Source of the DNA: Methanobrevibacter olleyae
GTDB lineage: Archaea; Methanobacteriota; Methanobacteria; Methanobacteriales; Methanobacteriaceae
Direction of reading: 5' to 3'
DNA length: 64,000 bases
Assembly: GCF_900114585.1 (NCBI RefSeq)
Contig: NZ_FOTL01000001.1
Coordinates: 62,001-126,000, forward strand
A program made the position numbers and the translations under genes. This document shows positions 56,155 through 64,000 of this stretch, piece by piece. Below the pieces are notes generated by a model. It worked only from the letters and a program-made list of their open reading frames with translations, was not told the origin of the DNA and made no database searches. How positions within the stretch are numbered: the first letter of the stretch is position 1; the number at the start of each line of letters is the position of its first letter.

Positions 56155-57336
56155 TTAAATTTTAGTAGAAATTTCATCAAAGATCGATCTAGCAATCTCT
56201 TTTTTAGAATTTAGGGAAACTTTCTTAATTTCATCACTTACAAGAATAACCTCATTAGTTTCAGAACCAAACTCACATCCCCTATTAGAAACATCATTTG
56301 CCACAACTAAATCAGTCCCTACCTCTTGCATTTGAATTTTAGCACAATCAATCATCTTTTCTTCTGAAATATTATACTCTGCTTTAAATCCAACTAAAAA
56401 TATATCTTCATTAATCTTTTTAATTCTTTTAATTATCTTAGCAAGTGGTTCAAATTCTAAAGATAAGTTATATGATGAAGATATTTTAAAATCTTCCTTA
56501 TTAATTGGAGTAAAATCTGAAACAGCAGCAGTAGCTATAAATATATCAAAATTAGGAATTAATTCATCAATTTTTTCATTCATAAGGCTACTTGATTCAG
56601 CACCAATAACATTAAAAACCTTTGGAATAGAAACTTCATGATGTGCAGCTAAAATTGTTAGGTTAGCTCCTCTAATAAAAGCTTCTTTAGCTAATTCTAA
56701 ACCCATTTTTCCAGAAGACCTATTAGAAATACCTCTTATAGGATCAATTTCTTCAAAAGTCCCACCTAAACTAATCAATATATTTTTATTAGCTATACTC
56801 AATAAATCCTCATCTGCAATTCCCTTTTCAACTTTATCTAAATTAACAGCTCTGATTGATTCAAGAACAATATCTTCAATAGCTGGAAATTTAGCTTTAC
56901 CTTCATCTATACGAGGATTTACAAATTTTATACCTTCCCTTTTTAACTTAAGAACATTTTCACTAACTGCATCATACATAGAATCATGCATAGAAGGTAC
57001 AAAAACAATAGGTGTATCATGACCATAAGCAGTAATTAATAGAGTACTTACTGGATTATCAGAAATTTTATATGCAAATTTGCTTATAATATTTGCAGTA
57101 GCTGGAGCAACTAAAATCAAATCAACTTGAGAATACTTTACATGCTCAATTTTTCCACTTAAGTTTAAAACAACTTCTTGACCAGTAGCAAACTCTAAAG
57201 CATTAGGATGAATAATTTTAGATGCTTCTTCAGTCATAAAGGCTTTAACCCTATGTCCTTGTCTTCTAAATTCCCTTGCTAGTTTAATAGTTTCAGTAGC
57301 TGCAATACTACCAGTAACACATAAAACAATTTCCAT
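56155..57336 (-). CDS. coaBC: Bifunctional phosphopantothenoylcysteine decarboxylase/phosphopantothenate--cysteine ligase
   Basis: CoaBC (393 aa) adds cysteine to 4'-phosphopantothenate and decarboxylates the product in coenzyme A synthesis. The CoaC flavoprotein domain (1-170) starts VLCVTGSIAATETIKLAREF and has VPSMHDSMYDAV, the archaeal form of the PXMNXXMW substrate loop. The CoaB domain (about 185-393) has SLGGTFEEIDPIRGISNRSSGKMGLELA and FLVGFKAEYN. Both domains look complete. It is transcribed alone on the minus strand. Confidence 0.95.
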   Translation of the reverse strand: MEIVLCVTGSIAATETIKLAREFRRQGHRVKAFMTEEASKIIHPNALEFATGQEVVLNLSGKIEHVKYSQVDLILVAPATANIISKFAYKISDNPVSTLLITAYGHDTPIVFVPSMHDSMYDAVSENVLKLKREGIKFVNPRIDEGKAKFPAIEDIVLESIRAVNLDKVEKGIADEDLLSIANKNILISLGGTFEEIDPIRGISNRSSGKMGLELAKEAFIRGANLTILAAHHEVSIPKVFNVIGAESSSLMNEKIDELIPNFDIFIATAAVSDFTPINKEDFKISSSYNLSLEFEPLAKIIKRIKKINEDIFLVGFKAEYNISEEKMIDCAKIQMQEVGTDLVVANDVSNRGCEFGSETNEVILVSDEIKKVSLNSKKEIARSIFDEISTKI

Positions 57337-57413
57337 ATAATCACATCAATAAATTACAATATTATTAAGCATCAAATCATCATTATAACTAAACCTACTA
57401 AATAATAAAGCAG

Positions 57414-57962
57414 TTATAACTTAATGCTATTAATAATAAAATCAAAAGTGCCTATCTTATCATCAAATTCAGATTGTGGTGCAGTACATAAAATAACATA
57501 AATATCAGAACCTTTTTTAATCCAAATAGCTTTATGTTGTTTTGATACATTATTAGATACAGAAGTATAATCTGCCTCCATAGCTGCTTCACCATTAAAA
57601 GAAACATTACCCATGTATAAAATATTAAAATCAGAATTACGTGCTAAAGTATTGTAGTTAGACTGGAATTCAGATTGTAAAGATTTAGAGTTAGATTTCT
57701 TTTCAATATTTACATTAATGCTATTAAAACCTGAAGAATCTTTTGAGTTAGAATCTGCTATTGCTAAAACTGTTTCATTAGAATTTGAATTTGCAGAAAC
57801 CCAATCACCAGGCATTGATAATGATATACCATTTTCAGAAAACTCTACTGATTGCTGTGAAATATCTACATCCTCATTAGAGCTTATAGGATTATTTATA
57901 AAAAAGGAAATGCTTACAATCAATAGAATTAACACTAATCCAATACCAATAATCTTTTTCAT
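57414..57962 (-). CDS. PsbP-like membrane-anchored extracytoplasmic protein
   Basis: A 182-aa protein with an N-terminal signal anchor (MKKIIGIGLVLILLIVSISFFI) and no lipobox cysteine. The exported domain begins VEFSENGISLSMPGDWVSANS and contains FNGEAAMEADYTSVSN and KGSDIYVILCTAPQ, the pattern of the PsbP/DUF1795 fold seen in many methanogen surface proteins of unknown role. The frame extends 11 codons further, but TTTGGAG is spaced correctly for the ATG at 57962. It follows the Ser/Gly-rich protein gene by 41 bp on the same strand. Confidence 0.75.
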   Translation of the reverse strand: MKKIIGIGLVLILLIVSISFFINNPISSNEDVDISQQSVEFSENGISLSMPGDWVSANSNSNETVLAIADSNSKDSSGFNSINVNIEKKSNSKSLQSEFQSNYNTLARNSDFNILYMGNVSFNGEAAMEADYTSVSNNVSKQHKAIWIKKGSDIYVILCTAPQSEFDDKIGTFDFIINSIKL

Positions 57963-58003
57963 ATTATATCTCCAAAAAAATAATGGTAGAACCATTAATA
58001 AAT

Positions 58004-58798
58004 TTATTCATCAGAACCTCCGCCAGAAGAAGAGCCACCACTAGAACTACCACCACCAGAAGAACCAGAAGAGCCACTATCTGAAGAAGAACCACCACTA
58101 GAACTACCACCACCAGAAGAACCAGAAGAAGAACCAGAAGAGCCGCTATCTGAAGAAGAACCGCCACTAGAACTACCACCACCAGAAGAACCAGAAGAAG
58201 AACCAGAAGAACCTGAATCCTCATCTGAAGAAGGCCTACTAGAATTAGAACTAGAATCATCATCTGAAGAAGAACCATATTTAGTAGTATTAGAGTAAGA
58301 TTTTGTATAATTGAAACTAAGTGACTTATTTATTTTAACCTCTGGGAATGCAGTATCATTAATAGTTGCACTGCCAGTTAACATATTAGTAACATCTCCC
58401 TCTAAGCCAATACTAGACATTCCAAAGATAATACCTGCACCAAAAGCGACAAGTAAAAATACAACTGCTAAAGCAATAAACCATGAACTAGTACTAGAAG
58501 ATTCTTTTGTTTTACTTGATACAGTATAAGACTCAGGGTTATGAATATATTTACGAACTAATTGTTCTTTTTCTTCACGATTTTTATCAGAACTATCATT
58601 ATATTTAGAATTTAATGAAGAGTGAGTTTCTTCTTTTCCTTGCATTGCACGAATTCTATCACTAACTTCAATAGTTTTAATCTTATGCTTATACTGGTCA
58701 GATAAATAGATGTATTTTTCTTCAGAAATCAAACCAGCTTCATAATCTCTTTCAAGATTTTTTAAAATCTGCATAAGTTTTTTCATATCTGGATTCAT
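58004..58798 (-). CDS. Single-span membrane protein with a Ser/Gly-rich repeat tail
   Basis: A 264-aa protein of unknown function. The N-terminal ~45 residues form a charged, SHOCT-like helical segment (LKNLERDYEAGLISEEKYIYL). A polar linker follows, then one transmembrane helix (WFIALAVVFLLVAFGAGIIFGM). The outer part is Ser/Asn-rich and ends in a 23-residue repeat (DSGSSGSSSGSSGGGSSSGG plus SSS) present two and a half times, then SDE. The repeat is encoded by near-identical 69-bp DNA units (58013-58220), so copy number may vary. Start chosen at 58798 because of GGAGGAG. The PsbP-like gene follows. Confidence 0.75.
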   Translation of the reverse strand: MNPDMKKLMQILKNLERDYEAGLISEEKYIYLSDQYKHKIKTIEVSDRIRAMQGKEETHSSLNSKYNDSSDKNREEKEQLVRKYIHNPESYTVSSKTKESSSTSSWFIALAVVFLLVAFGAGIIFGMSSIGLEGDVTNMLTGSATINDTAFPEVKINKSLSFNYTKSYSNTTKYGSSSDDDSSSNSSRPSSDEDSGSSGSSSGSSGGGSSSGGSSSDSGSSGSSSGSSGGGSSSGGSSSDSGSSGSSGGGSSSGGSSSGGGSDE

Positions 58799-59017
58799 AC
58801 TTCTCCTCCTATAATCAATCATAGAAAATAGTATAAAATTATAAACTAATAAAATTAAAATAGTATAAAATCATAAACTAGTAAAATTAAAATATTTTTA
58901 TAAATTCTTTTTAATAATATTATTTATACTAGTTTAATATATAAAGTTTATATTTTATAAATATAATTAAAATCTAAAAAATTATGTTTGTAAATTAAAA
59001 TAAATAAAAAATGAAAA

Positions 59018-59037
59018 TTAACTCTAAAAAGAGATTA
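59018..59037 (-). terminator. Hairpin terminator of pheA
   Basis: On the minus strand TTAATCTCT and AGAGTTAA form an 8-bp stem with a one-base bulge 14 bases after the pheA stop, followed by T-rich sequence. Confidence 0.45.
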
Positions 59038-59051
59038 AAAAATAGATAAAA

Positions 59052-59879
59052 TTATTTGAATAAATCATCTCTAAAAATAGGATATGATCCTAAAATCTTA
59101 AAAAATGAAGTATTACGCTCTAAATCTTTTAAAATGAGACTTATATCATCATCCAATCTATGACCTTCTAAATCTATAAAGAAAATATAATGACCTAAAC
59201 CTTCTTTAGAAGGGCGTGACTCAATTTTTGTTAAGTTAATATCATTTTTAGCAAATAGTGATAAAATCTCATAAAGGCCACCTGGCTTATCTTCAAATAA
59301 TGAAAAAGAAATGGAAGTCTTATCTTTACCGGTGATAGGTGAGTCATTACTATCTAAAACAACGAAACGGGTTTCATTATTAAAATTTTCTTGAATATTT
59401 GTATCAATGACTTTTAAATTATACAATTCAGCAGCTTTTAAAGTACCTATAGCTGCATCTTGCCCTGTTTCTGCAACTCTTTTAGCAGCTGCTGCAGTAC
59501 TTAAAGTATAATGAGCAGTTATACCATGCCTTTCCAAATAAGGCTGACATTGCCCAAGAGCTTGTGAGTGGGAATAAACATTTTCTACCTCATCTACACT
59601 CATATCCCTAGCAGCTAATAAATTATGGTTAATTGGAATAACAATTTCATTTTTAATCTTTAAATCAAAATTATGAATTAATGAATCTAAAGTTAAATTT
59701 ACTGGACCTTCAATAGAATTTTCAATTGGAACAATACCCTGTACACATTCGCCACTTTCAACAGCAGCCATTACTGATTGTATTGAACAATAAGAAACTA
59801 AATTATCTGAAACTAATGATGCTGCTTCATGGGAAAATGTTCCCTGAGGACCTAAAAATGCAACTTTATATTCTACCAT
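59052..59879 (-). CDS. pheA: Prephenate dehydratase
   Basis: A 275-aa prephenate dehydratase converting prephenate to phenylpyruvate for phenylalanine synthesis. VAFLGPQGTFSHEAA opens the protein, VPIENSIEGPVNLTLD and NNETRFVVLDSN are catalytic-domain motifs with the key Thr-Arg-Phe, and KTSISFSLFEDKPGGLYEIL begins the C-terminal ACT domain, with LTKIESRPSKEGLGHYIFFIDLEGH for feedback by phenylalanine. GGAG is 7 bases before the ATG at 59879; the TTG two codons upstream is less likely. There is no fused chorismate mutase. Confidence 0.95.
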   Translation of the reverse strand: MVEYKVAFLGPQGTFSHEAASLVSDNLVSYCSIQSVMAAVESGECVQGIVPIENSIEGPVNLTLDSLIHNFDLKIKNEIVIPINHNLLAARDMSVDEVENVYSHSQALGQCQPYLERHGITAHYTLSTAAAAKRVAETGQDAAIGTLKAAELYNLKVIDTNIQENFNNETRFVVLDSNDSPITGKDKTSISFSLFEDKPGGLYEILSLFAKNDINLTKIESRPSKEGLGHYIFFIDLEGHRLDDDISLILKDLERNTSFFKILGSYPIFRDDLFK

Positions 59880-59920
59880 AATCAAACTCCTAATTAAAAA
59901 TATATAAAAATTTAGAATAT

Positions 59921-60050
59921 AGCTTTTACTTTACTATTTTCTAAATAATATATTAGAATTTATAGCTTTTACTTACTATCTTTTAAATAATATATTAGAA
60001 TTTATAGCTTTTACTTACTATTTTTTATATATTAATCATAGTATAAAAAA
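59921..60050. repeat. 42-43-bp tandem repeat upstream of pheA
   Basis: A unit containing TATAGCTTTTACTTACTATY and AATAATATATTAGAATTTA occurs three times, with AGCTTTT at 59921, 59964 and 60006. The rest of the 399-bp gap (59880-60278) is AT-rich with no gene; it includes the CBS gene terminator. Confidence 0.85.
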
Positions 60051-60241
60051 CGATAAGGTGAAAAAACTTAAATAAAGAAGTAAATGAACAATAATGAATA
60101 AAATAATACATGAAACCGTAAAATAAATTATTGTATAATTAAAAAATTAAAAAAATTAAAAAATGAATAGAACTGATAAAAGAACTGATAAAAATAATAA
60201 AACTTTAAAAAAACTAAATAAAAATAGAAAAAAGAAAAATA

Positions 60242-60264
60242 AAGCATAAGAAAATCTTATGCTT
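60242..60264 (-). terminator. Hairpin terminator of the first CBS gene
   Basis: AAGCATAAGA-AAA-TCTTATGCTT is a perfect 10-bp stem with a 3-base loop, 14 bases after the CBS gene stop. On the minus strand it is followed by a T-rich tract (TATTTTTCTTTTTT). Confidence 0.7.
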
Positions 60265-60278
60265 AAAACTAAAATTAA

Positions 60279-61097
60279 TTATTGTGTTTCTAATTCATAA
60301 ATCAATTTTAGTAAATCTGATTGAGTTACAATACCTATAACTTGATCTTCACCATCAACTACAGGGTAACCATTATAACCAGTTTCTAACATTGCATCCG
60401 CAAGTTCTGGAATACTTGCATCCTGAGAAATTGTTTCTACATTTGTAGACATATAATCTCCTGCAATTAACTCTTTAATTTGAGAAGCCATATACTTATC
60501 AGGAGTGTGTTTCCTAAATGAAACAAATGCTTTTGCAATGTCTTTTGAAGTTATAATTCCTGCAAGTTCATTATCTTCAGTTAATAATAAACGGCCTACT
60601 TCTGAGTCCATTATAACCTTTCTTGCATGAATTAAACGATCATCAGCAGATATTGAAATAATATCTGAAGTCATAATATCTTTAACTGAAATCTTATCAT
60701 ATGCCTTTGCTTTGCATAAATATATGAAATCAGATTTAGTTACGATTCCTACCATTTCACTAGCGGATAAAACTGGAAGAGCGCCAATATTTTTCTCAAT
60801 TAAAATACTTGCTACATCAATTAAATCATTATCTACATCTACAGTAATTAAGTCTTTAACCATTACAGTAGACACATAGAAACGTGAAGGTGCTAAATTA
60901 CCATATTTAGCAGAGCCTAATTTATTAGCTATATCTTTCTCTGAGATAATTCCAACTAAAACTTTTTTATTTTCATTGGTACTAGTAACAGGTATTCTTG
61001 ATAAGTTATCTTTATACATCATTCTTAGACAATCACATATGTTTAGATTCTTATCAATAGATACCACACTTTCTGACATTATATTTTTGATTTTCAT
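60279..61097 (-). CDS. Four-CBS-domain protein
   Basis: A 272-aa soluble protein made only of four CBS domains in two Bateman pairs. Each repeat shows the pattern xxIMSxxVVxIxxxxxIxxAxxxM...xxGIVTxxD: IKNIMSESVVSIDKN, VKDLITVDVDNDLIDVA, VKDIMTSDIISISADD and AGDYMSTNVETISQDA. Such proteins bind adenine nucleotides or S-adenosyl compounds and report energy or methyl status to a partner (family knowledge). No effector domain is fused. GGTG precedes the ATG at 61097; the longer frame upstream lacks a binding site. A second, similar gene lies upstream. Confidence 0.9.
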   Translation of the reverse strand: MKIKNIMSESVVSIDKNLNICDCLRMMYKDNLSRIPVTSTNENKKVLVGIISEKDIANKLGSAKYGNLAPSRFYVSTVMVKDLITVDVDNDLIDVASILIEKNIGALPVLSASEMVGIVTKSDFIYLCKAKAYDKISVKDIMTSDIISISADDRLIHARKVIMDSEVGRLLLTEDNELAGIITSKDIAKAFVSFRKHTPDKYMASQIKELIAGDYMSTNVETISQDASIPELADAMLETGYNGYPVVDGEDQVIGIVTQSDLLKLIYELETQ

Positions 61098-61125
61098 TTT
61101 AACACCAACGATAAAATACAATGAT

Positions 61126-61235
61126 AACTATTAGAATTAAATCTTATAGTACATAAACTATTAGAATTAAATTAAAAATTAAATCTTATAGCACATAAAC
61201 TATTAGAATTAAATTAAAAATTAAATCTTATAGTG
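61126..61235. repeat. 30-42-bp tandem repeat between the CBS genes
   Basis: A unit AACTATTAGAATTAAA(TTAAAAATTAAA)TCTTATAGYRCATA occurs at about 61126, 61156 and 61198; the first copy lacks a 12-base internal part. It lies in the 310-bp gap separating the two CBS genes, which otherwise shows no gene. Confidence 0.8.
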
Positions 61236-61407
61236 TATCTATCAAAGATATAAAATTTACCTACCAATAGCTATCTCTTAAAGTTCAACAATAGCTACCT
61301 GAATGAAAATTATCTTTAATTAAAAAATTCTTTTCACCCTTTTTTTAAAAAAAAGATTAATTAAAAGATTAATCTTTATGCTTAATAAAATTAAATTATT
61401 TAAAAAC

Positions 61408-62325
61408 TTAATTTTTAAGAACTGTATTTAAAATATCTCTTTCAGTGATAATTCCTACAAGTTCATCATCATCAACTACAGGAACACCACCAATGTTCTT
61501 TTCAGCTAATAAATTACATAAATCTCCTAATCTAACATTAGATTCAGTTACTGAAATATTTGGTTTAACAATTTCAGAAATTTTTCTTTTTAAAACATCT
61601 AAACCACTATTAGAGGTCATAGAAGCAAACATTTCTTTATCACCGAAAAATCTTAAGATATCAGTTGAAGTAACAATTCCTATTAGTTTATCTTCTTCAA
61701 CTACAGGAATTCTTCTTAAGTTATTTCTAACCATCATTTTAGAACAGCTTTCAATAGGTGTTCCAAGAGTGGTTGTAATAATATCTTTTATCATGATATC
61801 ACCTACAGTTTCATCAGTTAAAGAGCCTGCAAGTGCTAATGCGAAATCTCTTTCAGTGACTATTCCCACCAATTTACCTTCTTTATCTATAATAGGTAAA
61901 GATCCAATACCCTTTTCAGTCATCAAATCGACACTTTCTCTAATAGAATATTTAGGGCTAATAGAAATAACATCTCTTGTCATAATTTCTTTAACAGGCT
62001 CATTAATAGCTGCTAGAAAATTGTCATTATGTTTCTTTTCTATTATGTCAAATTTACTTCCTCCACCAAGGAAGTCAAGAATATCCATAGCGGTTACAAT
62101 ACCTAAAAGTTTATTTGAGCCAGGATGAGTTACTGGTAATCTTCTGAATTCGTGTTCTATCATCATTTCAGCAGCTTCTTTAATAGACCTAGTTTGAGGA
62201 ATACTTATGACTTCTTTCTTAGCTAGAGTCATTATTTCTCCTTCATTCTTAGCTACTTTTGTTTTATGTTCAACAGAACCACGATTCAATGATTTTCTCA
62301 AGTTTTTAGTGTTTTTGTCTTTCAT
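61408..62325 (-). CDS. Four-CBS-domain protein, MJ1225-like
   Basis: A 305-aa protein with a basic N-terminal extension of ~30 residues (KNTKNLRKSLNRGSVEHKTKVAKNEG) and four CBS domains. EVISIPQTRSIKEAAEMMIEHEFRRLPV, VKEIMTRDVISISPKYSI, VGDIMIKDIITTTLGTPI and the C-terminal GIITERDIL mark the repeats. The architecture resembles the archaeal MJ1225 protein, a structural relative of the AMPK gamma subunit that binds AMP/ATP. GGAGGTG precedes the ATG. It is on the same strand as the CBS gene at 60279. Confidence 0.9.
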   Translation of the reverse strand: MKDKNTKNLRKSLNRGSVEHKTKVAKNEGEIMTLAKKEVISIPQTRSIKEAAEMMIEHEFRRLPVTHPGSNKLLGIVTAMDILDFLGGGSKFDIIEKKHNDNFLAAINEPVKEIMTRDVISISPKYSIRESVDLMTEKGIGSLPIIDKEGKLVGIVTERDFALALAGSLTDETVGDIMIKDIITTTLGTPIESCSKMMVRNNLRRIPVVEEDKLIGIVTSTDILRFFGDKEMFASMTSNSGLDVLKRKISEIVKPNISVTESNVRLGDLCNLLAEKNIGGVPVVDDDELVGIITERDILNTVLKN

Positions 62326-62338
62326 ATCGACACCTCCG

Positions 62339-62497
62339 GATTTAATAATTCTTTCAGGTCTAAACTACAAATCTTATTGTAATAATCAAGTTATAGAACT
62401 TTGGGAAATATCATTTATAAGAGGACAATTTAAATCTTTTAAAAAGTATTTAGAAGATATTCTAAAGAATTTAAATGATTATTTGCATCAAATCTAA
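62339..62497 (+). pseudogene. Possible remnant of a coding sequence
   Basis: An open stretch reading NYKSYCNNQVIELWEISFI followed by RGQFKSFKKYLEDILKNLND and ending at TAA (62495-62497) has amino-acid and codon content like real genes here, but there is no start codon or ribosome binding site of its own. Upstream it runs antisense into the CBS gene. It may be the tail of a decayed gene. No homologue is recognised. Confidence 0.25.
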
Positions 62498-62879
62498 TAA
62501 TATATAAATTAAGCCTATAATTAAGTTATTATACCATTAAATGATTTATAATTTATTTTTGAAATTATGGATTTGTGGGAAGCTCTGTATATCATTAATT
62601 CTATCATATAGATTTTCAATTAAGAAAATTCTTCAAGAAATTTAAATTAAAAATTTAAAAAAAATGACATAGAACTAACTACAATATAAGATAGGTTTTG
62701 ATAGTTAATATTATTATCGATTTAATTTTGAATAACCTAAAAATAGAAAAAAAATAATTTTTAAAAATAAAAGATAAAAGTTTTATTTGAATAAAAATAA
62801 TATAATAAATAGTATAATATTAGAGATAATATTTATTAAGTCATTGAAAGATTTCATTGAAAAATTTTAAGGGATTAAA
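62498..62879. other. AT-rich upstream region of the nucleotidyltransferase gene
   Basis: About 380 bases without a supported gene. It probably holds the promoter of the next gene: TATA-like AATAATATAATAAATAGTATAAT near 62797-62819. Confidence 0.35.
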
Positions 62880-63992
62880 ATGGAGAAAATAGAAAAAACA
62901 GTTAGAACAAGAGATTTTATTATAAGTACAGATAGATTACTATTTGCCTCAACTAATTATATTCACCCAGAAGATAGAATCATTTCATTTTTAAGGTATA
63001 TTCCTGATGAAAATGGAGATAGGGAAAAAAATGGAATTAAATATTCTAAAGTAGGTTCTGAAGAAGCTTATGACTATTTAAGAAAAAATCATCCAGATTA
63101 TTTATATTTCTGCGATGTAACAAATGTTGAAATGATGGGTGTACCTATAGATAAGGTTGAAAGAATTATTAAACCGGAAGATAGATTAAAAGGTCTTAGA
63201 GAAACTTATATTCCAATAATAAATGAAAAAATAGATAGCGGGGAAGATTTAGATTATAAAGAAGAATTGATGAGTAAATTAATTGATCTTTCAGATTTTT
63301 TCCATTATGTAGCTGGAATCGATTATAATGATCTTGGAATATCTGGCTCTATTCTACCAGGTCTTCAAAAAGAAGGAACATCTGATTTGGATTTTGTTGT
63401 TTATGGACTTAAAAATCATAGAAATGCAATAAAAGCATATAAAGAAAAGAAAGACCAAGAAGTTTTCATTGAAGAATTAGATAAAGAAATTACCCTAAAT
63501 AGAATTAATGATGATTTTTGGGATTTTGTATATGATAAAAGAATAAAGGATGATAGTCTTACCAAAGAAGAATTTGCTTGGTATGAAGAACGTAAAAGCA
63601 ATAGAGGGCTTATTAGAGATACTCTATTTGATATTTTAGCAACGAAAAATTATGATGAAATTGAAGGAACTTGGGGAGATACTGTATATGAACCAGAAGG
63701 ATTTGCTAAAGTTAATTGTACAATTAAAAGTGCATTAGGAGCTTTTGATAATCCTGCAGTATATACAATAGAAGATGTTGAAATCCTTGAAGGTCCAGAT
63801 ATTGAAATTAAAGAGCTTGCATCTCTTACCCACACTTATGCTGGTGAGGTAGTAGATGGTGAGGAAGTAGTTGCAAGAGGAAAAATAGAAAAAGTACTTA
63901 AAAATGGCAAATTCGATAAATACAGAATTTTGGTAGGTACTACAAGAGAATCTTTAAACGAATACATAAAATTAAGAGAAAGTCCAGTTTAA
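62880..63992 (+). CDS. Predicted nucleotidyltransferase (COG1665-like)
   Basis: A 370-aa cytoplasmic protein of an archaeal predicted nucleotidyltransferase family. The central SGSILPGLQKEGTSDLDFVVYG (about residues 160-181) has the G-S...D-x-D pattern of the polymerase-beta fold. The N-terminus (TRDFIISTDRLLFASTNYIHPEDRIISFLRYIP) and the C-terminal beta-rich part (EPEGFAKVNCTIKSALGAFDNPAVYTIEDVEI) are conserved in archaeal homologues as I recall them. The natural substrate is unknown. AAGGG lies just before the ATG. Confidence 0.78.
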   Translation: MEKIEKTVRTRDFIISTDRLLFASTNYIHPEDRIISFLRYIPDENGDREKNGIKYSKVGSEEAYDYLRKNHPDYLYFCDVTNVEMMGVPIDKVERIIKPEDRLKGLRETYIPIINEKIDSGEDLDYKEELMSKLIDLSDFFHYVAGIDYNDLGISGSILPGLQKEGTSDLDFVVYGLKNHRNAIKAYKEKKDQEVFIEELDKEITLNRINDDFWDFVYDKRIKDDSLTKEEFAWYEERKSNRGLIRDTLFDILATKNYDEIEGTWGDTVYEPEGFAKVNCTIKSALGAFDNPAVYTIEDVEILEGPDIEIKELASLTHTYAGEVVDGEEVVARGKIEKVLKNGKFDKYRILVGTTRESLNEYIKLRESPV

Positions 63993-63999
63993 ACTGGAC
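63982..63999. other. 18-bp perfect palindrome at the stop codon
   Basis: GTCCAGTTTAAACTGGAC spans the stop codon of the nucleotidyltransferase gene and can fold into a 6-bp stem with a TTTAAA loop. It may be the start of a terminator whose downstream part lies outside the window. Confidence 0.45.
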
Positions 64000-64000
64000 A

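Noticed and set aside
57964-58278. A Leu/Val-rich minus-strand frame overlapping the Ser/Gly repeat
   Set aside because: It is the other reading frame of the repetitive Ser/Gly-coding DNA; the hydrophobic composition is produced by the repeat and not by selection for a membrane protein.

Overview
The window is chromosomal DNA of a hydrogenotrophic methanogen of the Methanobacteriales, most likely a gut-type Methanobrevibacter. The evidence is a very AT-rich sequence, adjacent methyl-coenzyme M reductase (mcrBDCGA) and methyltransferase (mtrEDCBAFGH) operons, a DNA polymerase B gene that ends just after its polymerase motif C (the split PolB typical of this order), and archaeal information-processing genes (Nop5, fibrillarin, proteasome beta, aCPSF1/FttA, Trm1, Taw2) together with coenzyme genes (comB, comC-like, cofG, mptA). 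No rRNA, recognisable tRNA, CRISPR array, integrase or complete insertion sequence was seen.

Layout. 1-13.1 kb, all on the minus strand: the last two steps of methanogenesis. mcrBDCGA is followed by mtrEDCBAFGH (mtrH runs off the left edge), with Mmp10 (methylates an McrA arginine) and marker protein 7 upstream. Each operon has its own AT-rich control region with inverted repeats close to the expected transcription start, and the mcr operon ends in a strong hairpin. 13.4-21.7 kb: accessory redox and stress genes, many of bacterial type (glutathione peroxidase, flavodoxin, LtrA, ArsC/Spx-like protein, MalY/PatB aminotransferase, two nitroreductases, one of them frameshifted, and a voltage-gated K+ channel). 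21.8-36.6 kb: mixed housekeeping (serS, comB, TraB-like, CorC/HlyC-like, CaCA exchanger, tRNA thiolase, DegT aminotransferase, trm1, Lrp-type regulator, mptA). 37-46.4 kb: cofG, taw2, psmB, fttA, purM, sulfolactate/malate dehydrogenase. 47-57.3 kb: DGC-like zinc protein pair, PolB, AI-2E family permease, pyrK-pyrD, nop5-fibrillarin, coaBC. 57.4-64 kb: PsbP-like secreted protein next to a Ser/Gly-rich membrane protein, pheA, two adjacent four-CBS-domain proteins, and a predicted nucleotidyltransferase.

The non-coding DNA is the least explained part. Long AT-rich gaps contain many short tandem duplications (unit 26-59 bp, 2-4 copies), a 145-bp MITE-like element with a possible 5-bp target duplication, a promoter-like unit repeated in tandem before an Lrp-type regulator, and several isolated inverted repeats that may be small RNAs or mobile remnants. 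No wholly new multi-gene system is evident. The best leads are the operator-like repeats at mtr and mcr, the Lrp promoter array, the isolated structured elements at 37.4 and 55.8 kb, and the paired orphan CBS proteins.
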